64,000 bases of DNA from Utricularia gibba (Eukaryota > Streptophyta > Magnoliopsida > Lamiales > Lentibulariaceae), in the NCBI GenBank assembly GCA_002189035.1, contig NEEC01000007.1:682001-746000 (forward strand), read 5' to 3'. The translations under genes and the position numbers were made by a program. The notes under the pieces were generated by a model. It was not told where the DNA came from and searched no databases. It saw only the letters and a list, made by a program, of their open reading frames with translations. The stretch's first letter is position 1. Each line of letters opens with the position of its first letter. Below are positions 54,875 through 64,000 of this stretch, piece after piece.

Positions 54875-56925
54875 ATGACCTGTTTACCGTTCTTCTCATC
54901 CAAGGCGAGGAGATCCCATAGCGAGACAGAGAATCATGATAACGCGGATGGTTGGTGTCAGAGCTTCCTTTTTTCGTGAATCGTTGTTTGCAAAATTATT
55001 AATCATGTTTGCATTACGCATCTGCTTATTTGGATTTTAACTACTCCGTAGAGCTCTCTGGGGTGTCAAATGTTCATCTTTATTCATACAAGGAGCTGAA
55101 AGCTGCTACAGATGATTTCAGTTCGCAAAATAAAATTGGGGAGGGAGGATTTGGTCCTGTGTTTAAGGTAGTATGTTGATTCTTAACATTTATGCATGCA
55201 GAACATGCGATTCTATCATCAGGATACTGATGACAGCCTTGTTCAGTGCAGTTTTTCATGTGCGTTTAGATTTTAGATTTGATGGGGTTTCAAATTGTTC
55301 TTTGTACAATGTAAAATTCATCATGAAATCAGTTTAAAACGCTTTTTTAAAATGGCACTTTGAATGGGAAAGCGCTATATTATCTCAGATTCTGACGGTT
55401 TTGTATAACCAGGGAAAGCTGAAACATGGCAAGACGGCTGGGATTAAAGTACTATCATCTCAATCAAGGCAAGGAACCAGGGAATTTCTGACAGAGATAC
55501 AAGTTATTTCAGATGTTGAACATGAAAATCTGGTCAAGCTGTATGGTTGCTGTGTGGAAGGAGACCATAGGATTCTTGTATACGAGTATCTTGAAAATAA
55601 CAGCCTAGCTAAAACGCTCTTTGGTATGCATTTTCTTATCTCATTGCTATATAATCTTTAACTGCCTCTTCACAGGGATGTTTTAAGGTGCTGGTACCTT
55701 GTCTTGTACTCAAAAGCGAAGAGGATTTATGTGAAACATGGCTGGCTATGAACAGCGGCCGAGTATTTTTTTTTAATCCTTTATCCGTGATTTTCATGCT
55801 TCTACAGGTGACTCCTGTGATCACAGCAGCATCTTCTTCAGCTGGCCAGTGCGTGTGAATATTTGTATTGGCGTTGCCAGGGGGCTTGCTTATCTTCATG
55901 AGGAAGTCAGACCACATATTATTCATCGAGACATCAAGGCAAGCAATGTTCTTCTTGACAAATCCTTGAACCCGAAAATTTCAGATTTTGGCCTGGCGAA
56001 GCTCATCCCTCCAAACATGACTCACATCAGTACACGCGTAGCTGGAACAATGTAAGCAACCTCATTTTACAGAGCTGTTTTAGATACTTAGAAGTTGAGT
56101 TTGCGTGATTTTTTTTAGTAGTTTTTGTTTGTGATGAGGGGGAAGTAATAATAGTGTCTTGTATCATTTGCATTTTGCAGCGGCTACTTGGCACCAGAAT
56201 ATGCATTAAGAGGTCAGGTTACACGACGATCAGACATCTACAGCTTTGGGGTTCTTCTGATTGAAATAGTGAGTGGAAGAAGCAACATCAACAGAAGACT
56301 ACCCAGCGAAGAGCAGTATATTCTTGAAAGGGTATGCTTGTTGCTTCATTTAGATTCTTCAACAGCCAATAGCTTGCTGTTTACTTGGATTTCCACGTCT
56401 CTGGTAGCAATAAGTTGGGACTTCCCTTTCTTGCATCCTTATGCACACCAATTGCTAAACTTCCTTAAATATCCTGCATCCTTTCAACATACTGTGTCTT
56501 AACTCTTAGTGCCACTATTACTTGGAGATGTCTGAAAATTGGATCGTGTTGCTATTCTTGTTTTCACCCAGGCGTGGAATCTTTATCAGAGGAATGAGCT
56601 GGTGCTGCTTGTGGACACATCCCTGAACGGTGATTTTGATGCCGAAAAGGCTTGCAGGTTCCTTAAGATAGGCCTGCTCTGCACTCAGGATGATCCTAGG
56701 CTCCGGCCCTCCATGTCGAACGTCGTCAAGATGCTCACCGGAGCAAAACAATTTGACGAAAACAAGATAACAGCGCCAGGCTTGATCAATGACTTCATGG
56801 AGGTGAAAATAATTGGCGACGATGTTTCTCAGGCTGCGTTGCCAAACACCAGCAGCTGGGATTCCTCTGCGAACACCACAGAGACTCGAGCTTCTACTGC
56901 TGGTTGTGAGCAGAGTTCATTGTAG
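54875..56925 (+). CDS. CRPK1: Receptor-like cytoplasmic kinase, CRPK1-like
   Basis: Arabidopsis CRPK1 is a plasma-membrane kinase that phosphorylates 14-3-3 proteins in cold signalling. Exons are 54875-54950, 55052-55167, 55413-55623, 55808-56051, 56181-56331 and 56572-56925 (383 residues, phases consistent). The start [16 protein letters not shown] is Cys-containing and basic, which suits lipid anchoring. Kinase motifs in order are the glycine loop [12 protein letters not shown], the VAIK-type lysine in AGIKVLS, and [20 protein letters not shown]. Then come [39 protein letters not shown], and [19 protein letters not shown]. The C-terminal [19 protein letters not shown] precedes a Ser/Thr-rich tail. 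All catalytic residues are present, so it should be active. The name follows overall similarity; other members of this small group are possible orthologues. Confidence 0.92.
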
Positions 56926-58415
56926 AGGACGTTATGCTCTTCGAGGAAAATTGTGGGTTGTAAAAAGGTGTATACAGTTTGGCTTTTTTGTACTGAGTGA
57001 TTGAGTTGCATAGAGAAGTTGAACTATCAAGGGGATCAAGACTCCCAAGTGCATTGCATACAAATTTCTTTTCACACAAACCAATGGATCAGCCTATTCA
57101 TGTGTGACAACTTTCAAATATCACGACTCATTCTTGTTTTATATGATATTATTCATTTCGTATATTCAATCCTTATAATTTTACATTTTATTATCAAATA
57201 TCATATAAGATTAATAATATTCTTTTATTTAAGCATATACTCACTCCATCTATAATCTATATATGATATCATCACTTAATCTATATTCTTACATTCTTTT
57301 ATTCTTAGACACTTAGCCTGCCAAATCAATCAGATGATGAGTGATTTTGAAACATACCCATTGTTAAAATAATGTGTGAAAAAATTACTCATTATGTATG
57401 TAATTTTTTGTATTTAATATGTAAGAGAGAAATCAACGGTAATTATTTTATAAACGACTCACTAGCCGACTTATTCTGTCATCATTGTCAATATTTAGAA
57501 TCATTAGTATTTTAAATTATGAAAAAATATTTAATATTTATGAAGAAAATATTAAATTCCATTGAATAGTAATTAAATTAAAATTTAAATATAATTCATT
57601 TTTATTTAAAATATTTAAAATTTAATTTAACTTATATATGAACGATTATTAATTTAAAACGATTCAATCGTGATTGAATTCATACACAAAATAAATGCAT
57701 GAGAACAAGACATGAAATTTGGATGTTTTGTGGTGGGCTTTGAAATTGTAACTGATTTGATTGGGCCGGCCCACTGAATGTTTCATGGTCTAGCGCGTGA
57801 ACACACTCTCCGACAAGCGCGTTGGTAGAGACTAAAAGATAAATGGGGAACCTTTTGTTGCAGGTGGGTGGAATGCTATTCTTCCACGTAAAGGAGAAAT
57901 TGGGGTTTTAGACTCTTTTTTGTGCTTCGTCGTCTTCTTCTTCTTCATTTTGCAGAACCAAACTTACGAACAACAGCCGTTTGAACTGATGGATCCGTCA
58001 CCGGGGACTTGTAATCGATTCCTAGATTGCCAAAGATGTGCCTTAATTTTGCAAAGTCTTCGTACAAACATATAGTCCAGTGAATTCTGTTGGCTGTATT
58101 CGATTATAGCTTGAAATTGAACTTTTTCTCCGGAGGACGGATGGTATTGTTTGGATTTGCAATTGAATTGATATTTGACAACTGACAACAGGATCTGAAA
58201 GACCGAAACCCTAAAATTCAGATCCGGACTTCCACAAGGTAACCGTCCCCATTTTGAGCAGAATTAGAAATTTTGGCTTGGAAATCGCCAGATCTACATC
58301 TGAAGTGATTTGCTGTTGCGTAATTGTCTGTAGGGCTGTGCAAGTTGAGTACTTTCCAGTTGCTGATCGAAATTCTCTAAGCATCTGCATAATATTTATT
58401 CGAAGATTAATTAAA
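56926..58415. other. Intergenic and leader of the At4g26450-like gene
   Basis: Bases 57100-57700 are AT-rich. From about 57800 the composition changes to that of a transcribed leader. AAACCCTAAA (telo-box-like) lies at 58206-58215, and an AAG/GTAACC donor at about 58241 suggests a leader intron before the ATG at 58416. Confidence 0.35.
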
Positions 58416-61159
58416 ATGCATGCAAAGCACAGAAATGCACCAGGGAATGGTTACAGGGGAAATGCAATGGGGGTGAGCAGCATTGCTGGTTCCTCCAGAA
58501 GCTCTTATGAAGGTCCAATCCGGGGTCATAGGATGTATAATCCTGAGTACAGGAACTACAATCGTGGCGGTTATGGTCGTGGTGGCCACTCTAAACATTT
58601 TCAGCACCAAATACAACCTCCAAGAGAGGCAGACATTATAATGGAAGCCGGAAGGTTAGCTGCTGAGTATTTGGTTTCTAAGGAGTTGCTGTCTCCAGCT
58701 GCACTTTCTGGGAAATACAGTGATGCCTTGGATAACCAGTTTGGAAATTTCGAGATTAGACCACAAAAACTTGAAGTTTCTGATGGTCGTGTGTCAGTTC
58801 ATTCTCGTCTTGGGAATTCTCTTTCGAGTTTTGGACAAGGTAGGAGAAGGTATCCTGATGAATACATTTCATTAGGTTCAAGGAGTTCTATGAAAGGAAG
58901 AAAAAAAGCTGAATCTATGAAAATTAATGCGGCAGATTTCAACAGAAATTTTAAGCGAACTGGATCATTGAACAGTAATAGGACTTCGTCATACATTGAG
59001 GGTGATGCTAATGCTTCCAACGGGCACGATGAGGAACAAACTGCAGCTGAAGATCTTAATAGTGGTGTGCAAAATTCATCACTTGTGGAAGCTAACCGAG
59101 AAGCTGATTTTGGTAAGAAATTAGATAATGCTGATGCAAAACATAGTTCTTCCAGTAATGAGGTTTCTAAGGCATCGGATGTTGAAGGGCTAGTTATGAA
59201 GGAGCTTCATGATGTTGACAAAGTTGGTGATAACAAAGAAGCAAGCGGAAGGCTGGATGATGATATGCACCAAAAGTGCCATGAGAATGAGGAGATCAAA
59301 GATATGCACCAAAAGTGCGATGAGGTTGAGAAGGTCAGAGCTTTCTCTGGGGAGACTGGTGTGGCCAATAAGGATCCTGTTGATTTATTAAAGCACTGCA
59401 AATTCATTAACTTGCCAACAAGACCGCGCTCCTCATTGACAATTAAAGGTTCAAGGAGCACCCGAAATTCCACTAATGATGAAAAAGATAATTCAAGAAT
59501 CGAACGTTTGGAAGGTTCGAGTGTTCATGTTATGGATGTTGATACTGGTAGTTCAGTCTGTAATGATTCTTCTGGTCAGAAAAATGAGTTCAAAGCCCTT
59601 CAATTACATGTTACAGACTCTCCTTCCGTGGAGAATAATGTGAGCCTGCACTCCACGAAGATACCTGGAGAATCTTCAAAGTCTGTATCTAGAGAGCAGG
59701 AAATAGATGATAGCGTGTCTAGTTTTGGAACATCAACCTCCGTGCAGATTGAGAGTGGCAAAAAGCGTTCAGTAGATGGTGATGTTGATGATATTGAGGA
59801 CACCAAAAAATTTAGACCATGGGTCCTTCCAGTGGAAATCCAGTATGATTGTATGTCCCAAGTTTCTACCTCGTTGGATAACCAGGCAATGGTACAAGCG
59901 CCTGGAACTTCTCAACACGCTCTGTCAATTCCATCTTATGATGAGAGCTGTCTAGCTATATCTCTATCACCGAAGGTCCATAGTGGTATTCAGGTCATGG
60001 AAGAGAAGGATTTGTTTCCTTCCTCATTTAAGACGTGTGATTTAAATCTCAGTGGCAGTCATGAAGCTGATTCTCTGCCTGTTTTTCCGTCAACCAAGCA
60101 AGCTGAAAAAGTGTCTCTACCTATTGATATTGATTTGTCCATCAGTAATACCTGTAATCTGGCTGCTTCAAATGGTAAAAATGTTGTCAGCGAAAACAGC
60201 ATAGAGATTCTTGATCTAGAAAAGGGCTCTGCAATGGAGATCCAGACCTTTGGAAACCCGGACAGAAGGTTAATATCTTGTTCAGCTTTCATACAGATGC
60301 CTTGCCTGTGATTGAATGCCTTACGTTTGGTCATCAAATTAAGAATATTTATCTTGATAAGTTGATTGCTTGTTGATTTGGGTACCCATCTTAATATTGG
60401 CTATGCAGGGGAGAAGCCTTGTTTACCGGTTTTGATGGTTTGTTCAGTAATGCCAACGTGATTTCTGATGTTCATGATGGTTTTGGTCTTATGATATCTG
60501 AATTTCTTGGGAATCAAAGTCCAAGCTGCTCTTCTGTTCCGACAGACTTGACTTCGTTGCACAATCAAATGATTCTTCCTAATCATGAGGTAATAATTCA
60601 ATCGTGCACATGGCTGCGCAATCAAATGGTTTTTCTGATTTGTTTCTCCAAGTCTACGCATTGAGAAATAAAAACTAGCTTGCATAGTAGCAGTTACTCT
60701 TGAATAACTTCCTTCCTTCATGGTCAAGTATTCGTGGATGGGCTCCTGAATACGATAGAATGATTTGTTTTCAAGAATGACACAACATTGGGACAACAAG
60801 ATTGTCATTTTTCCTTTATTATTTGACTGAAACAGTTGTAATGTTTCTTACAGGGGATTCTTGCTGATGATGACTCTATTTATATGTCACTGGGAGAGAT
60901 ACCAATAAGTATGCCTTAATCTTCCGTCCCTTCTGATTAATTTCAATATTTTTCTTTGAATTTTGTTGACGAGCATTCAAATTGGTTCGTGATGAGTACA
61001 TAGTCTCATTCTCCATTTGAACGTGTAGTTGCATACATCTTGTGCTTGCTGTCAGATTAATACATAGTTCTTGTTTTCAACTTGCTTGTTGCTGGTTCTT
61101 TCTCAGGCTTCTTAGGGCCATGGGAACCTCCTGCCCCGGACTATGGAAAACCATTTTGA
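58416..61159 (+). CDS. Plant protein of unknown function, At4g26450-like
   Basis: Exons are 58416-60268, 60409-60589, 60854-60908 and 61107-61159 (713 residues, phases consistent). The N-terminus MHAKHRNAPGNGYRGNAMGV leads into a Gly/Arg/Tyr-rich region with RGG-like spacing (about residues 45-65, NYNRGGYGRGGHSKHF), which suggests RNA contact. A short conserved helix follows, ADIIMEAGRLAAEYLVSKEL. The long middle is polar, Ser/Asp/Glu-rich and probably disordered, with a duplicated DMHQKC element at about residues 285-305. The last three small exons encode FDGLFSN, ILADDDSIYMSLGEIPIS and the end FLGPWEPPAPDYGKPF, which I recall as a conserved mark of this family. The family is uncharacterised as far as I know, so no function is claimed. 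The start was chosen at 58416; the frame is open upstream to 58254 without conserved sequence. Confidence 0.85.
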
Positions 61160-63259
61160 GCTTCCCGGCAATCTCCTGCCTTGCAAGTTTGAAATTTAGA
61201 TTATTTCATGTGTTGATTGTAACTCGTGCACAGGCAGACTGACATGAGCAGCTTCTTCCATGCATGACCCTTGCCTTTAGATGACAACCTTCTTACATGG
61301 GGGAATAGAAGGATATCATTTGAACCGCTTTATTCTCTTCTTTATCACAACAGTTCATGATAGATTTCCCAATTTCTGTTCATCTTTTAATGCAGTAGAT
61401 TTAATCTTTTACTACAATACAGAACATTAGCACACCTTTGCAACACAGAAAAGAACCCATCTTTGTCATCTACACATGATCAACTCAACCAGAGAGAGAG
61501 GGCCATCTGGCTCCCTGGTTTTTCTATAGCAACTATCTAGCAGCACAGATAGCAAGGGAAGATCTTGACCGTCAGATGCTTTCTGAATGATTGGATAGCA
61601 AGTTGTTGAGATGATGAATGAAACCAAGAGCTGGAGTGTTAGGTTTACAGCCAGTCCTCCCGCTACACACTGATTGAGGAGAACAGATAGCAGCAGCAGG
61701 CACCCCATTTGTGTAGTTTTGTGGTTGATGGTTTTGTGATTAGATTTCAATGGATCTGTGTGGGGCTGAACAATTGAATACTCTGGTTATGGTGTGACAT
61801 CTGATCAGTGTTTTAAAACCCCAGATTCGATCTACTTCAATTTAAATTCATGATTTTTTAGGTAGATTTAATCATTTTTATAAAAAATATTTAATTTATA
61901 TAATTAATTTGGATGATTTAATTCGAAGATGATTAGAAGTGTCAAAAGCTTAATTACATGGTAATTATATACTAAAATATGTATTAAAAAATAGAATGGA
62001 AAATTAGGCCGATACTGTGTGAAGGCGTGAGGCAGTGGGAAAAATGAGTAATCGACACAAGGAGAAGAAAAAGTGCAGGGGAGTTGTCTCTGACTCTGAT
62101 GATGTTGTTGTTGGGTAGCGTCGACGGGGACCTAACGGGGCTTTAGCAGCGTAATTTCACGGCAATGACAAGGTCAAAACGGTGAACTCACCGGCCAATG
62201 GCGCACTGCATTGATGGCGATGCCCCGCATTTGACAAAAAGAAAAAAAAAAAAGAAACGAAATGGGAGCAAACAATGATGTAGAGAAAGAAGGTTGCAAG
62301 TGTTCAGAAAGAGGGAAAAACGGGAAGCCATACGCAACTCATCATCACTTTCACTTCATTACATGATTGAGGGTGGGATAAGAAGAAGAAGAAAAAAACA
62401 GAGTGTCTCTTGCTACTCTTCTTCTACTTGTTTATCCTGGTGAATTCTTCGTTTCTGTCGGAATCGCATATTCAGAGTCCGCTTTTTTCCAGTGGAATCT
62501 GATGCCACTTTTGATTTTGCATTTGGGTGGTGGCTGTTGGCTACTCGTTGCAAAGTACCAATCGTTGGCATGGTGACACTTTTTGGTCTCTTATCACCAT
62601 TGAAAAGAGAACATCTGTTGTTGGTTGTGTAGAGATCTCAGCACAGACAAGGGTCTGTTGAAGAACCGCTTTGTTCTTGTTTCTTTACAGTTTCTGGGTT
62701 ATTCGGTCTGGGATTTTCACTTGCTTCTGGCATCTTTTTGCCTTCTTGGGTAGTGATTTCTTGGTTTTCTTTTTTTATCCGCGTTTCTGGAACTGGGAAG
62801 TTCCATCCCAAAGCAAGTGCCCCAATTTTCTGGAGAATAGTATGTCTATCGCTACCCCAACTTTTTGCTCTGCGTTTCAGTGCTGTTTTCGACTTCCCCG
62901 GTGTCCCTTTTCTGGAGTTCGCAAGACCTCTGTTTCTTTCGTTTAAACCACATAAAATGACGACCACTGAGCTTTATGTAAGCTTCAGAATTTCATGAAT
63001 CCCTTGTTTCGCAGCTCCTAGCTCAATAGTTACACATAAAATAACGTTTCCTTTGGCTAAGATTTCATTTCTTCGGCGATATTTCCTCCATTCATTCGTA
63101 CTTTTGCTGTTTTCCAGGGTTCAACTAAACTAATGATGAGATCTTGAAGGTGGGTTTTGCTTCTGGGTCAGAGTGAAAAATTATTGATCAGGTTTTGGGG
63201 TAGGAGAAGTTCAAAGCTCTTGTGACTGTTTTCAGACAGCACAAGAGGGAAGCGAATTG
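61160..63259. other. Intergenic and leader of the last gene
   Basis: Bases 61160-61440 are 3' UTR-like. The minus-strand frame at 61466-61750 has no recognisable family. Bases 61800-62000 are AT-rich. Bases 62330-63259 look like a long leader, probably with introns, for the gene starting at 63260. Confidence 0.3.
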
Positions 63260-64000
63260 ATGTTTACCAATGAAAACCCTCCACATAGTTCCCCATTTTA
63301 TCGTGAAAATTCACAGCCCGGTGACGATTTGTTGGAGTCAAGCAGCAATGTTGAAAACCCACTTCCTAAATTCTCCATAAGGTTGATTTCTGTACCATTT
63401 CTACTCTTTTGTTCTGTTCTCGTGGCATATTTTCTCTGGTTGTTCAGATCCAAGAACATGGGATCTTTTTCAGAGTCCAAACTTGGTTCTTGATCAACTT
63501 TCTTTGTTGAATCCTGGAAATTTATCATATCAAAGTTGTCATTTTATGCTTTTATTCTGCTAGTTAAACCTGATTACGCATCTTCTTGTTTTTCTGTGGC
63601 TAAGGAAGAGCTCATAAATGTTGCAGAGATTTTGTTTCTCAGAATCGGGTGAGAGATCTGAAGAATAACTGGCCATTCTCTCAGGAAAGCTTGCAATTTT
63701 GCTTAAAGAATGAAGTGGATGATGTACTGCCGCCTTTTCAGTCACTGGATTCTCTGAGAAATCGCGGTAAGTTGACAAAAATTGCTTCTTTAAAAGAGAA
63801 AGCTGCCGGGGTAGTGGAGAACGTTGCCTCATTTGAGCTTGAAGGAGATGAAGAATTCCCATCAAGAGCAAGAAGTATACTTGTTTCTGCCTTGAACTCA
63901 GTTTCCCCAAAAATAAATCCCGAGGAAAGGACTGAATTTGCTGTTCTAAAGAGCAACAAGAGTAGCATTCGAAGCATAGATAAGAAACGTAGATTTCCAG
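63260..64000 (+). CDS. Unrecognised plant protein, 5' part only (runs off the window)
   Basis: Exon 1 is 63260-63381 (MFTNENPPHSSPFYRENSQP, ending at an ATAAG/GTTGAT donor, phase 2). Exon 2 starts at 63627 after TTGCAG and is open to the window end. It begins RDFVSQNRVRDLKNNWPFSQ ESLQFCLK, then VLPPFQSL, and becomes Lys/Ser/Glu-rich. The splice phases agree. The block KNNWPFSQESLQFCLK looks like a conserved plant element, but I cannot name the family. The rest of the gene lies beyond the window. The long leader from about 62330 is typical of a regulated gene. Confidence 0.6.

Noticed and set aside
61466-61750. Minus-strand 94-codon frame with a repeated LLSVLL segment
   Set aside because: No family, no splice or promoter context, and it lies in the 3' region of a plus-strand gene.

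Overview
The window is nuclear DNA of a flowering plant, most likely a eudicot. Genes are split by short AT-rich introns with GT-AG boundaries, intergenic DNA is AT-rich, and every recognisable product belongs to a plant family (type-A response regulator, SAUR, CFL1, MYB-CC, CCT-motif protein, nucleus-encoded chloroplast RecA). About 20 genes can be assembled by hand from conserved protein pieces and splice sites. I see no rRNA, tRNA, CRISPR array or intact transposon.

Layout. 0.36-1.9 kb RhoGDI (+). 2.4-3.9 kb plastid-type GAR transformylase (+). 5.5-7.2 kb PHL7-like MYB-CC factor (+). 8.2-10.2 kb ALA-interacting subunit (CDC50/LEM3 family, +). 10.6-12.7 kb RlmI-like methyltransferase (-). 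12.9-13.2 kb F-box/LRR relic (+). 13.5-15.0 kb ZIP transporter (-). 15.7-18.1 kb MTP9/10-type CDF transporter (-). 19.4-20.05 kb NDR1/HIN1-like protein (+). 20.3-26.6 kb cap-binding protein CBP80/ABH1 (-), with a 46-bp minisatellite in an intron. 29.5-30.5 kb CFL1-like WW protein (+). 34.6-35.0 kb SAUR (-). 37.3-38.5 kb CCT-motif protein (+). 41.4-42.4 kb BOI-type RING ligase (+). 44.8-45.9 kb unrecognised tail-anchored protein (+). 46.0-46.3 kb 25-residue ribosomal protein eL41 (-), divergent from 46.7-49.5 kb chloroplast RecA (+). 49.6-51.4 kb FAD monooxygenase (-). 52.0-53.8 kb type-A response regulator (+). 54.9-56.9 kb CRPK1-like kinase (+). 58.4-61.2 kb At4g26450-like protein (+). 63.3 kb to the window end holds a partial unrecognised gene (+). 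The stretches 26.6-29.5, 30.5-34.6, 35.0-37.3 and 38.5-41.4 kb are AT-rich and gene-poor.

The most unexpected property is a series of single-base length changes at short homopolymers. They interrupt otherwise well-conserved genes (RhoGDI, ALIS, ZIP, BOI, ARR; probably MTP, the CCT gene and the tail-anchored gene). In each clear case, restoring one base brings back both the conserved protein and the splice phase. This looks like residual long-read consensus error rather than decay, but it decides which proteins an automatic annotation will report.

The genes are mostly unrelated housekeeping and regulatory loci. Two contexts stand out: the adjacent ZIP and CDF metal transporters (13.5-18.1 kb), and the compact divergent promoter shared by eL41 and RECA1, which carries a telo-box and site II motifs. 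I found no convincing undescribed multi-gene system.
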